The position numbers and the translations under genes were made by a program. From Ophiostoma sp. CBS 140.51 (lineage: Eukaryota; Ascomycota; Sordariomycetes; Ophiostomatales; Ophiostomataceae), in assembly GCA_029298735.1 (NCBI GenBank), contig JANSLP010000187.1:1-61440 (forward strand): a DNA stretch of 61,440 bases, read 5' to 3'. Numbering within the stretch: the stretch's first letter is position 1; the number at the start of each line of letters is the position of its first letter. This document shows positions 19,700-30,800 of this stretch, piece after piece. Below the pieces are notes generated by a model. It saw nothing but the letters and a program-made list of their open reading frames with translations. It did no database searches and was not told the origin of the DNA.

Positions 19700-21382
19700 A
19701 TGGTTATTTTTGTCGATCTCGAAGACGAAGATGTCGAGACGCCGCATCACCTGCAGCACGGCAAGCTGCTCTGGACCAGCACCGCCGCTGTTCTCGACCG
19801 TTCTCACAACCAAAACCAAAACCAACACATGCGGACACCGCCTCCGTCTCCTCCCCTGCGGCCGCAATCAAATAAAACTGCACAATTAGGAGGACCGTCA
19901 ATATGTGACGTGAACAAGAATACCCGCGACAATGTCGAGGAGGCTCACGAGCCCAATGTTGCGGAGATTCCCAATTGGAACTCCATGACGGAGGCTTTGG
20001 GATGCTATCCGTAGGCATCCCTTGCGCTTTGCGTGTGATATGTTGCATTCGTGCTGTCGTTCCCTCCAGGAGCTAACCTTGGATTTTTTTTCTTTTCTTT
20101 TCTTTTCTCGGCTTAGAATCTCCGCCACCATTGCCTCGTTTATTGACCAAAACACGCTGGACAGCTTGTCCCGGACCTGCCGCCAAGTCCGTGCGGGTCT
20201 CCTCCAGTTCCGCAAGCCGCTGCTGGCCTCGACCCTCCGCTGCTGCAATGAAGAGTTGCCCGTCGACACGGAAGAGACGCTGCGCTACCGTGCGCGGGCG
20301 GGCAACTGGTTTTACATGGAAGACCAGGCGCGCACATCGTACGACACTAAGGCCGGCGAGTGTGCACGCGACATGGTCGCCGGATGCCGTCGCTGTGGGA
20401 CGGTTGTGTGCAGAGTGAGTACCCGCCCAGTGGACGTCATTTATCCTTGCTGCCAGACTCGCTAACGAAATAGAACTGCGCAATCAAGCCGCCGGCACCG
20501 ATTGTCCTCCGGGACCGCCATCGCCGTCTCTGTGACGGTTGTGTCAAGGCACCGCTAACAACCCTGGCAAAGCCGCCTGTGCCGGCCGAGACACCGTTGG
20601 AATCGGATGCGATGCAGCAGGCTATCTGCTGTTGTGCATCCGAAGGCGTCTGGCTCTGCCAGCCATGCGGTCGTAGCATCCGTGGTGCCGACTATGACTA
20701 CAGAGCGTACGTATATTCTCCCTTCTTTACCGTGTTCCTAATTACTAACAAGGGCAGCATCTGGAAGTGGCGGACACAGTATGGCGAGGTGCTGGGTGGA
20801 CTTGGCACGGGTATTGGTGAAGGCGACCGCGGCGTCATCTGTGGCCGCGACAAGGACTGCTGCTGCGCCAAGGAGCGCGAGCAGGAAACAGACTGCGATG
20901 CCGAGGACGCGCGCGAAGCCGAAGACTTGAGCTCTTCCAATGGCTCGCTGAACGGATCGACAAGTTCACTGGCGTCGCCCGCCTTGTCGCCGTCGGCCAT
21001 TATGAACGAGTCGCCCTGGTCCATCCCCATTGCACCCGCCACACAGTCCGCCTCCACCGTTGGCTCGCCGCTGTATTCCCCCGAAGTCGCAGCGGCTCTC
21101 GTCAACCGCCGCACACCATCACCCGCCCTCGGTCCGGGCTACGCTCGCCACGAGATTGAGGGCATTGGCGGTGTGGTGAAGCGGAAGCGCGTGAAGATGG
21201 TGCGTGTCGGTGCGTGTGTGCACGACTGGGAGGACGAGCTGGCCCGCGGTGCCATTTTGGAGAGAGAAATTACCGGCCGTGTGCGTAGCTGGTGCGGCTG
21301 GTGCTGGCGGCCGATCCCGGGACAGCGTGATGTCAGTGACCATGCCTCGGAAGAGCATGCCGACTTACATCCACATTATTAG
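19700..21382 (+). CDS. Cys-rich F-box-like conserved fungal protein, 488 aa, four exons
   Basis: Exons are 19700-20010, 20117-20414, 20474-20706 and 20758-21382. The introns (GTAGGC, GTGAGT and GTACGT donors; TAG/CAG acceptors; CTAAC branch sites in the last two) join in frame. After a low-complexity N terminus comes a helical segment (SFIDQNTLDSLSRTCRQVRA) that resembles an F-box-type motif. Cysteine pairs suited to zinc binding follow: CRRCGTVVCRNC, LCDGC, CCCASEGVWLCQPC, CGRDKDCCC, and near the end WCGWCWRPIPG. The middle of exon 4 is Ser/Pro-rich and probably disordered. Proteins of this layout are common in Sordariomycetes as hypothetical proteins. A role as a ubiquitin-ligase adaptor or zinc-binding protein is only a guess. 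The third intron is 51 nt and stop-free, so its retention would add 17 residues in frame. Confidence 0.75.
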
Positions 21383-21912
21383 GGGTGTCGACTTCTTTGA
21401 TTCATTTCCGTCCATCGTCTTGTTTCTTGCCTCTGAAACATGACAGGTAAGACCGTGCAGTGTTTCGGTTACTTTTGGATCTTTTGCTTCATGATTGTTG
21501 TCTTTGTTTGACAACCACAAAAGGGGTGAACGCGGCCCACATACATCTGGGCCAAACACAGCATTTGGGCTGTTGTTGACTGTCGTTGATTTTCACTTTG
21601 TGTCTTGTGTTCTGTGGTGTTTTGTACTCTTTCTGCAAAGACATAGCTCTTTAGCTGCGAAACAAAGAAACCGCACACGCCTTGCATCAAGGTGTCCTAT
21701 TAACAGGACACCCTACATCATTTTCTTAATGCATACACACCATTACTGGGTGTACTGGCGCTAACATTTGCGTCTTAATAATTTGCTTTTCAGATAGGAG
21801 TTGTTATGATTTATGAAGTTATAATACGTTAGTCTCTTTTGATTCATTTTGGCTGTCTTTATCGATTTCATGTCTATCTTTTGTACGTGCTAACTTGCTC
21901 CCCTAGATACGA
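21383..21912. other. Convergent 3' spacer with hairpin
   Basis: Spacer between the stops of the F-box-like gene (plus) and the rhamnosidase gene (minus). AT-rich, with one strong inverted repeat at 21691-21712. No gene seen. Confidence 0.5.
21691..21712. repeat. 8-bp perfect inverted repeat, possible shared 3'-end hairpin
   Basis: GGTGTCCT (21691-21698), a 6-nt loop ATTAAC, then AGGACACC (21705-21712). It lies between two convergent genes, about 310 bp past one stop and 200 bp past the other. It could mark 3' ends or be part of a small palindromic element. It could also be a chance palindrome. Confidence 0.7.
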
Positions 21913-24588
21913 TTACGGAACAAACACCGCCTCGACGGGCTTGCCTTGCGCGCCCTGGATGACCTGCGGCGGCCACTCCGGGTCAGGGTGCCACTCGGTC
22001 TCGAATACGTGCTCACCACTGCCGACAACGACGTCGATGCCGGGCAGGACAATGTGAGCCGAGCCATTGGGTGGGATGGTCACGAAAGTGACCATCGCCA
22101 TCTCGTCTTCAACCTTCCACGACACAGAGTACAGCCCAATTGGCGAGTCATGACTCGCTCTGGCCCATCTTACCGTCCCACCCGGCCGAGGACGCACGAG
22201 TGCCCTCGTCCACCCCGGTTCTTCCGCCGACAAACCCGCCACGTGGGCATGCAAAAAGTGACACACGGACCCGAGCGCATAGTGGTTAAACGACGTCATT
22301 TGGCCCGGGTTGATGCTGCCGTCGGGCAGCATGGAGTTCCAGCGTTCCCAGATGGTGGTGGCGCCCATGGTTACAGGGTACAACCAGCTGGGGCTGTCTC
22401 TTTCTTGCAACATTCGGTAGGCGGTGGGCAGCATATCGACTTTAGCGAGGGCGGGCAGGATATGCGGTGTGCCGCAGAAGCCCGTATTGATCTTAAAGGC
22501 CTCCCAGCGGGTGAGCCAGTCGAGGCGGTGGCGCGCGGTGGACAGTTCTGCGGGAGAATCGTACAAGTCCATGTGCAGAGCGAGCACATATGCCGTCTGG
22601 GTGTCGGAGGACAGCCGGCCACTTGTGGTGACGTACTCGCTGCGGAAACGGGCACGCAGGCGGCGGGCATCACTGCCGTACCGCTGAGCAGCCTCCGTCT
22701 CGTTGAGGAGTGCGGCAATCTGGGCAGCCCGCTCGGTGACGTGCACCAAGTAAGCGTTGGCCACTAGATAGGGGTCCGTGGGCGTGTGCCCCGGAAGCGC
22801 TGGCGGCGACCGCGGGTCGAGCCAGTCGCCAAATTGGGGAGTTTCGGTGGAGTAGAAGCCGTGAGCGTCCCTCGGAACTCCACAGTCCAACCACTGCACG
22901 ATGCTGTCCCATTGTTTCCGCAGAAATGTGGCATCACCGAAAAACTGGTACAGATCCCAGGGGGTAATTACGGTGGCATCTCCCCAGGCCGCCATGGGCC
23001 GCCGCTCGTTGTCATTGGGCGGCATGGGAACGCTGGGGACGACATTGGGTACGATTCCCTTTAGGTCGTGCTGGTCGGCGGCAAGGTCGCGCAGCCAGCC
23101 ACCCACGAACGCGGCCGTGTCGTACAAGAAACTAGCCGTCGGGGCAAACACTTGTAGGTCCCCGGACCACCCCAGGCGCTCGTCACGTTGCGGGCAGTCG
23201 GTGGGCACCGACACAAAATTGCCGCGCATGGACCAGACGGTGTTTTCATGGAGTTTGTTCACCAGATCATGGGAGCACTCAAAGGAACCAGTCCGGCGGA
23301 GGTCCGAGGAAATGACGACAGCGGAGAAGTCGGTCAGCTTCACTTCAACATACCCAGTGACCTCGGCATAGCGGAACCCGTAAAAGGTGAACTTGGGCTC
23401 GTACCCGCAAGTCGGTCCACCGAGATGGATCGTGGCCGTGGCTTTGGCTGTCCGCAGCGGTCGTGTACCGAGTTCACCGTGTTCCAGCACTTCAGCATGG
23501 CGGATGACGACTGTGTCTTTGTCCGTTCCCGGGATGTCAATATTGACACGCAGCCAGCCAGCCAGGTTTTGCCCGAAATCGAGGACGGTCTTGCCGCTCG
23601 GTGTGGTGATGATTTGTTGCGGCTGGATTTCTGTCAGACGGCGGACCGGTGGTGTCTCGGGTGCAATGAGTTCGGCGGAAGGGAAGGGAAGGATGGCGGC
23701 GTGGACGACGTAGGTTGATACACCAGAAGCTGACCACTCTAGATCGACCAGTCTGCTGTCAAATTCCTCGCCATTGTAGATCTCCGAGTTGAGGACGGGT
23801 CCTTCGGTGAGCACCTCCCAGTCGGCGTCTGTCTTGCACACGACCCGGCCGTCCACCTCGAGCTGCCCAAGGAAACCGAGACGGTCACCCCAGATGTTGG
23901 ATGTCCCAGGTCGGCCCAATCGTCCAGCAAACCATCCTTCACCGAGATAGACGCCAATAACGTTGTGGCCAGGACGCAAGAGTGGAGTGACATCATATGT
24001 CTGGTAGTGCAGCCGGTGGCGGTACGACTGCCAGCCGGGTGCCAGGACATGGTCGCCGACGCGCTGGCCATTGATCTCGACCTCGTAGAGACCGTGTGCT
24101 GTGGCATAGAGGCGGGCGGTCTCCGCGTCTCCAGAGTAGGTGAACGCCCTCCTCAAACGGAACGGCTTCTTGGGCTGGTCGACAGGTTGCGGTGGACCAC
24201 CAATCAGTTCCGCCGTCCAGTCTGATCTTTTGAGAAGTGCAGCCTCGAGTGTCAACTCCGCCCAGTCGGTCGTCGATCCATCCGTGCCCGTTGCGCGCAC
24301 TCGGACATGGGCTGTCTCGCGGGAGGTGAGCGGCGTCGACGGCCACGCCACGAGGGAGGATGTGTTTGACGAGACGTGAAACGACTCGCTCTGCCCTTGT
24401 CTTGTGACAACCACCTCGTAGGATGTCTGCCTCCAGTCGCGCACACTAGTCGCAGCAAACCGCCAGGACAGGCGGGGCGTGGCGTGAAAGATGCCAAAAC
24501 CAGACTCATAGTGTTCGGCACGCAACTCAGCGATGCTGATGCTGGCCGGGGCCCGTGAAGAGACAGTGTCGAGTATAAAGTCGCCCAT
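21913..24588 (-). CDS. GH78 alpha-L-rhamnosidase, intracellular type, 891 aa
   Basis: Removes terminal alpha-L-rhamnose from rhamnosides such as flavonoid glycosides or pectin fragments. The layout is that of the family. It has N-terminal beta-sandwich domains, including the GLYEVEINGQRVGDHVLAPGW region (166-186) and the GEGWFAG motif. An (alpha/alpha)6 barrel follows with CPQRDERLGWSGD (465-477; Glu470 fits the general acid) and TIWERW (745-750; Glu748 fits the second catalytic Glu). A C-terminal beta domain with RPRPGG completes it. There is no signal peptide, so the substrate must be imported; the divergent neighbour is a sugar transporter. The ATG at 24588 lies 85 bp from a TATATA element. 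Single exon. The substrate is unknown. Confidence 0.92.
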   Translation of the reverse strand: MGDFILDTVSSRAPASISIAELRAEHYESGFGIFHATPRLSWRFAATSVRDWRQTSYEVVVTRQGQSESFHVSSNTSSLVAWPSTPLTSRETAHVRVRATGTDGSTTDWAELTLEAALLKRSDWTAELIGGPPQPVDQPKKPFRLRRAFTYSGDAETARLYATAHGLYEVEINGQRVGDHVLAPGWQSYRHRLHYQTYDVTPLLRPGHNVIGVYLGEGWFAGRLGRPGTSNIWGDRLGFLGQLEVDGRVVCKTDADWEVLTEGPVLNSEIYNGEEFDSRLVDLEWSASGVSTYVVHAAILPFPSAELIAPETPPVRRLTEIQPQQIITTPSGKTVLDFGQNLAGWLRVNIDIPGTDKDTVVIRHAEVLEHGELGTRPLRTAKATATIHLGGPTCGYEPKFTFYGFRYAEVTGYVEVKLTDFSAVVISSDLRRTGSFECSHDLVNKLHENTVWSMRGNFVSVPTDCPQRDERLGWSGDLQVFAPTASFLYDTAAFVGGWLRDLAADQHDLKGIVPNVVPSVPMPPNDNERRPMAAWGDATVITPWDLYQFFGDATFLRKQWDSIVQWLDCGVPRDAHGFYSTETPQFGDWLDPRSPPALPGHTPTDPYLVANAYLVHVTERAAQIAALLNETEAAQRYGSDARRLRARFRSEYVTTSGRLSSDTQTAYVLALHMDLYDSPAELSTARHRLDWLTRWEAFKINTGFCGTPHILPALAKVDMLPTAYRMLQERDSPSWLYPVTMGATTIWERWNSMLPDGSINPGQMTSFNHYALGSVCHFLHAHVAGLSAEEPGWTRALVRPRPGGTVRWARASHDSPIGLYSVSWKVEDEMAMVTFVTIPPNGSAHIVLPGIDVVVGSGEHVFETEWHPDPEWPPQVIQGAQGKPVEAVFVP

Positions 24589-25500
24589 GGTGAAGAGGGA
24601 GAAGTGTCGGTGGGAGGAAAGGTGTTGGTTGTGGGGGAGAGTCTTCTTGTCTATGCCGTTGCTGGGGTCTCCTATATAGGACTTATAAACTCAGAATGAA
24701 ACGGCGTCAGATGGGAGTCCGTCACTGCAGAAGTCGAAATAGACAAAGTTGACGAGATAAAATCAAAGAATAAGGGCAGGATTGCACATCATTGCTTGGC
24801 TATGAAGTGCACCCCGCAAAGACTCCGGCTGCGACCTCAAACTATCTTTGTGTGCTCAAGTCCCGTGTCTCTCTTTCGGTACAGCTGCAGGCGAATGCCG
24901 TTCCTGTTGTCCCGAGAGGTAAGTCAAAGAAGGATTGCCGATCGTCGGACACAAAAGCACACACTCCATACACATGATAATATCCCACGCTCGTGTGGAG
25001 AATTACTCCGCAGACCACTCCGCCCGTCGTCGCATGGGGTCGGGATGCAGTCGTCGGTTTAAGCCTGTCTCCACAATCACCCCGACTGCGACAGACTTGC
25101 ACGGAGAGATTGTGGATCCTTTGTGGCAACCCAACATCCGTCAAAGGCGCACTACTATTTAGAAAGAATAGGTTTTGTCTCCCGTGTTGGTGAAGGCTTG
25201 GACGATCTATTCTCAATCCACCAGCACCCAACGCAACCCCCATACGTACCCCAGCTTGCCAGGCCACGCGACCTTACGTCCTCTCCACACTGCTACAGGC
25301 GCAGAGAGGTCGGGGTATGATGTCTGGGGTTGGCTGGTCATAGTCAACAGTCTTTTGGGACCGTCTCCTGTTGGAAGTCTCCAGACGAAACTATTTAGAC
25401 TCGACGTGCCCAGCCTCAGTCGATGTTCACCTTCACCTCATCAGTCAACATTAAGTCAACAAACTCAACCTATTACCCTTCTACCCCTACTCGCGTCACC
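24589..25500. promoter_or_regulatory. Shared divergent promoter, rhamnosidase and sugar transporter, with CreA-type sites
   Basis: A 0.9 kb spacer drives two divergent genes. TATATA lies at 24673-24678, 85 bp from the rhamnosidase ATG. Sites matching the SYGGRG consensus for the carbon catabolite repressor CreA occur on one strand or the other at 24662-24667, 24812-24817, 25249-25254 and 25324-25329. This fits glucose-repressed, co-regulated sugar utilisation genes. The consensus is short, so single sites mean little; the cluster in a divergent sugar promoter is suggestive. Confidence 0.45.
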
Positions 25501-27236
25501 ATGTCCTCCCAGGCCAAGATGGAGAGTGTTGTAGGCAGTGTCGAGAAGCATGAAGACGTCAACACGACAGCCACCACTGATGCCGTTGACAACAACCTCG
25601 ACAAGCACGGCGGTGTCACACTCAAGTCGGACCACGACAAACTCGGGTTGCGAGCGTCTGCCTGGAAGTTTAAGAAGGTAGTCCCCTCTCTTTTCTCACA
25701 TGTCACACTCTCGCTCATTTTACTAACTCCACGCACGTCTAGGCCGTCCTTATTTGCAACCTGCTGTGCATCGCCGCGGCATGCGACGGCTACCAAATCA
25801 ACCTGAACGGCAACATTATCGCCAACCAGGGTTTTATTAACCACATTGGCTTTGCCAACGACAAGGGTGTCTACGCACTCAAGGCGCAGTACACCAGCCT
25901 GTGGGGTGCCTTGCAGAGTCTCGGCCAAATCATTGGCATGCTTCTTTTGAACCCCGTCTCGGACCGCATCGGCCGCAAACAGACTCTGTACATCCTGTGG
26001 GCCATCTTGGCAGCGTCCGTCGCCATCGAGACAGTCGTGCGTGACTGGCGCGACTGGGCGGGTGCCAAACTGCTGGCCGGCACGGGCATCGGCGCCCTCC
26101 AAGTCACCCTGCCCGTCTATATTACCGAGTGGTCGCCCGTGAATATCAGGGGTGCCATGGTCTTGACCTATGGGTTTTGGAATACCATTGGCTCGTTTTT
26201 GGCGCCGCTCATCTTGACCATCCTCCAAAGTGTCGACCCGCTCAACTACAAGACGGCCATTTTGACGCAGTGGGGCTTTCTAGGCGTGATGCTGCCCATC
26301 TTTTTGTGGCTGCCGGAAACGCCCGCCTACTACGCCGAACGCGACCAGGACGACCGCGGCAAGGCTGCTTTGCGGCGAGTGAACGGCGGCGTGCTGGGGT
26401 ACGACGTCGACGCCGAGTACGCCGTCATTAAGCACACCATTCTAGAGGAACGGCGCGTGCGGCACGAGTACGGGCTGGACAGCAAGAATTTGAAGGATGT
26501 CGTGCGGACGTACGTCGCTTGTTTCCGGGGGACCAACATGTTGAGGACATTCGGTGCTGCCCTCCCCGCGTGCTCGCAACAGCTGACCGGCTTGGCGTTC
26601 CTCAACACATACGCCAGTCTCTTTTTTAAGCAAAGCGGCTTCACCAATGCCTTTCTCATCACCACCATCCTGGCGATTATCCAGCTCGTGTCGTCTGTCT
26701 TTCTCATTCTCATTGCCGACAAGGCTGGCCGTCGTCGCCCGACATTCATCTCGACCGTCGGCTGCACGCTCGCTTTGCTGATTGTCGGCATTTTGGGCTT
26801 CGTCCCCAAAACCACCGCCGTCCGCGGCCTCCTCATCTTTGTCGCCTGCGTCTGGGCGTTTTTCAGCAAAGCACTGGGAAGTATTGGCTGGGCGTTTGTT
26901 GGTGAGGTCGCCTCCCAGAAGCTGCGCGCCCGCACGGCTGGTGTCGCCGCCGCCGCCTCCGTCGTCTTTGGTCTCACGTTCAACACCACTGTCCCACTCA
27001 TGCTCAACACGAGCGGCGCCAACTGGAGCTACAAGACCGCCTGGCTCTTTTTCGGCACAGGCGTCGCCATGGTCGTCATCATCTTCTTTTTCGTGCCCGA
27101 ACCCTCGCTACGCAACGCCGCCGAGATGGACGAAATGTACGAGAAAAAGGTCCCGCCGCGCAAGATGCGGAAATACGTGACGGATGTGCAGCGCGCACAG
27201 GCCAGCGACGTTGCCATGGCGGGAGTATGGAGATGA
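25501..27236 (+). CDS. MFS sugar transporter, 556 aa, two exons
   Basis: Exon 1 (25501-25677) encodes a hydrophilic N terminus and exon 2 (25743-27236) the 12-helix body. The 65-nt intron runs GTAGTC to CTAG. Family marks are CDGYQINLNGN in helix 1, DRIGRKQ (133-139) between helices 2 and 3, a PESPR-type motif PETPAYY (250-256), SQQLTG in helix 7 and DKAGRRRPT (385-393) between helices 8 and 9. The pattern is closer to fungal glycoside and alpha-glucoside permeases of the plasma membrane than to high-affinity hexose transporters, but the substrate cannot be read from sequence. Divergent from the GH78 rhamnosidase, so import of a rhamnoside or rhamnose is plausible (inference). Confidence 0.88.
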
Positions 27237-27842
27237 GAGATGAGAGCTGGAGGGAGAATCATGAAATGGAATGGTGTGTGACTGTGAGGCGGTTGTTGTT
27301 TTGTTGTTTTGTTGTACATCGTATATAGTCTAGTTTTGAACATATACCAAAATTTATGCCATATTCCATCTTTGACAATAGTTCTCTTGAACATCAAAGA
27401 AACGAGCCATACTATGAGACATCAGATACCGTATCTCGCGTAAACCAGTAAGGTGTGTTGATACTGTCTAGTTGTCCGTCAACAACAATTCAATTTATCG
27501 AAAATTTGTCGCGAGGATCTCCATAGCGGAGGATACAAATGATACCATCAAAAGTGAAAGAAAAATATTACCCGAGCCTCTCATTTATATGTTACAAAGG
27601 CACTTTCCCAAGGGTCAGAGTCTCTGCTAGGTGATCAAGTCTAGTGGAAGGGTTCTTGTTCTGGTAAAACAGGAGCGTGATTTATAGCTGCATGGGAGGA
27701 CTTGACAGATGTGTTAATTGAATAATTATGATAAAAAAAATAAAATAAAAATAAGAAGAACAACAAAATTATATGAACAAACAAAAGAAAAGACAAACAC
27801 ACGTATCCTTAACAAGACCGGTAGTAAGGCTAAGCTGTCTAC
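27237..27842. other. AT-rich convergent spacer, no gene
   Basis: Lies between the stop codons of the sugar transporter (plus) and the ABC transporter (minus). AT-rich with A-runs near 27730-27790. Nothing else recognised. Confidence 0.5.
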
Positions 27843-30800
27843 TCATGCATCCCTGAAGGCGCGGGGGGGGGACACCGCTGCTGCGTCATTCTTCGCCTTA
27901 CCACCGGTCATCAGGTCGGTATTCGCAGTCTTCTCAGCCCGTGCCTCTTTCTTAGAAGCCTGTCTCGCCCGGAAGCCGCCCTTCTTCCGCCAGACCTTGA
28001 CACGGAAAATGTAATAGGTGGCGACGGTGCCGAAGACGTTAAAAACAAAGTAGGCCCAGAAGATACCATAGTTGCGCCAGCGCTGAGAGTAGAAGATCTC
28101 ACGCTGGGAGAGATACTGGTCGGCGCTGGACATGGAGCAGTATTGGCAGTCGGAGGTGGCGTTGGAATTGTACAGCTGGCCAGGCGCAACTTCAAGGAAT
28201 GGCTGCATGTATTGGCCACAGGTGGTGTCTTGAGGTGGGTTGAAAACACTGAGCTCAGCATTGGAGCAAATAACGTCGCGACCGTGAAGTGCTGTGCCGC
28301 TGATGCCGCCAATGAAATACGTGAACGGCGAGACGCGGTACATGAAGATCCAGAAGCCGGGCAGGGCCGATGGCGGCTGCATAACACCGTTGAAAATGAA
28401 CGATAGACCGAACATAAAGATGGCTAGCATAGCACCGAGGGCAGGGTCGGGGACGGCAGCAACGACCATCTGGGCCATGCTAGAGGCATATATATAAAAT
28501 TGGACGATGAAGAGCAAGATAATTCCCTGGCTTTCAGACGGCGAGCTGGTGCCAAAGACGGAGTAATAAAAGGACGCGTAAACGCAGATACCTAGGAAAA
28601 TCTGCCACGGGATCTCGACCACGACCTGCGATAAGATAAACGCCTGCCAGGAATAAACGCGCGACGGCTTCTCCCGGACCTCGTAGAGCGACCGCTGCAC
28701 GACAAACTTGGGCATGATCTGGTTGACCAGCGTGGAGAAGATGGTACAGAGTAGGAAGATACTGAAGAGTGCGTTCTGGAAGCCTTGCATCGACGAGTCT
28801 GCCTTCCAAAACGAGAAACCGATGAACAGACTCGTAACGATGCCGAGGATAAACTTGGCGTAAATATACTCGGGTTGGCGGAAGTATTGCTGGTAGGCAC
28901 GCTTGGCCACGTAGTAGAACTGGAGATAAAAAGGCAACGCAAACTCGCGTTCCATGTCCCTGCCGGCTTCAACGCCGCCGTTGCGGGGTTGGTCAGCGAG
29001 CTTATATAATCTCTCGAGTTCTGCTAGAACTTCCGCGCGTTCGGGGCTTCCGTTCCAACTCTCTACCCAATCGATGCCCACAGCGCCATCGCCCGAAACC
29101 ATTTCTAAGATGTATTCGGCCGGGTTCTCTATCTCGTCGCAAGGCCGAGCACCACAACGGACAAAGTAGTCAAGGAGAATTTTAGACCGTGGGCCAATGT
29201 CACCAAAGTAGACCGTACGGCCACCCTTTGCTAAGAACAAAAGACGGTCAAACGTCTGAAAGAGGAGTGCACTCGGTTGATGGATGGTTGCCAGAACAGC
29301 TTGTCCGCTATCAGCCAGCTTGCGTAGGAAATTGCAGATCGTCCAGGAACTCTGCGAATCGAGGCCGCTGGTGGGTTCATCTAAGAAGATCAAGAGAGTT
29401 GGCCTCGCGGCAAGTTCAACACCGATGCTGAGCAACTTACGCTGCTCGACGTTCAAGCCCTCACCCAAGGAGCCCACAACGGCCTCTGCAAAGTCCTCCA
29501 TGCCTAACATTTGAATGACTTCCTCAACATAGGCATACTTGTCGGCCTTTGGTGTAGAGCGTGGCTGGCGTAAAATGGCGCTGAAGCGAAGGGCCTCACG
29601 GACAGTTGTAGTCTCGAGGTGCAGGTCTTGTTGTTGAACGTAGCCTGTACGGCGCGGGAAGCTCGACGTAGGCATCTTTCCGTTGATCAAAATATCCCCA
29701 CTGACAACGCCGATGGAAACACGCTGGGCCAAGACGTCGAGGAGGGTAGTCTTGCCGGCACCGGACACGCCCATGAGTGCGGTGAGCGTACCGGGCTTGA
29801 CCCATCCATGTACGTCGTCAAGAAGTCGCCGGGTGCCCTCCTTGACGGGGATGTCATACTGGAGGCCCTTCCACATGAGGATATCCGTTTGCTTGGGCAG
29901 ATCGGCGGCGTCAAAGCCCGGCGTAGAAGGCTCAGACACAATAGCACCGGCTCTACCGACAGTACCATCCTTCGGGGTAGCCTCCTCGTCTGTTTTCCCC
30001 CGGAGCGCAGCGGGGGCGTGGCCAGGACGGAAGACGAGGGCCTCAGCCTTGGACTGGCCGCCCTTGTTGTACTCAATGGTAACCAAATAAAAAACGTGGA
30101 AGGCGATGAGGAAAGCAACGAGGATGCCGTAGTTACGCCACAGGTGGGTGTACTTATATCCATAGTTATTAACCAAAAACGCATCACCCGAGACCTCCTG
30201 CTGACCTGCCACAGCTCCCACGGCTGCACAAATGTACGAGTCGCCCGTGCCATACGGCGGGACAAACTGGGCACAGGGGAACATACGGTCGTGGAACTCG
30301 TTGGTCATGAGGGCCTCAAAGGTGTAGTAGATAGGGTTGATCCAGCGAATCCACGCAAACCACGGGTGCATGTATGTCTGTGGCAGCGTGAAGCCCGTGT
30401 AGATGACAATGCAGATTACCATGATGCCGGCAAGACCCATGGCCTGACCGACGGTCTTGGTTGCTGCGGCAAGACTCCGAAATATGCCAGACATAGTCAT
30501 GATGGCTGTCAGGAGAAATAAGTAGAAGACGAAGAAGGGCCCGGGTTCACGGCGGAGATTGGCCATGAAGTAGAGAACGATGCTGAAAATGGAGCAGCGG
30601 AACCACTTGATGGGTATATCAATGAGGACGGATGCCAGGGCTTCGGTGTAAGGATGGACAAACGCGTAACGGGCCTGCTTTTGGACAATCGGGCGCTGGT
30701 TGTACAGCTGCATGATTTCGTTGATGGTGATAAGGGCGTTCATAAGCACGGCAAAAAAGAGGACGGCGCCACGCTGGAAAAAGGCCTGAGTGGTGTTGGG

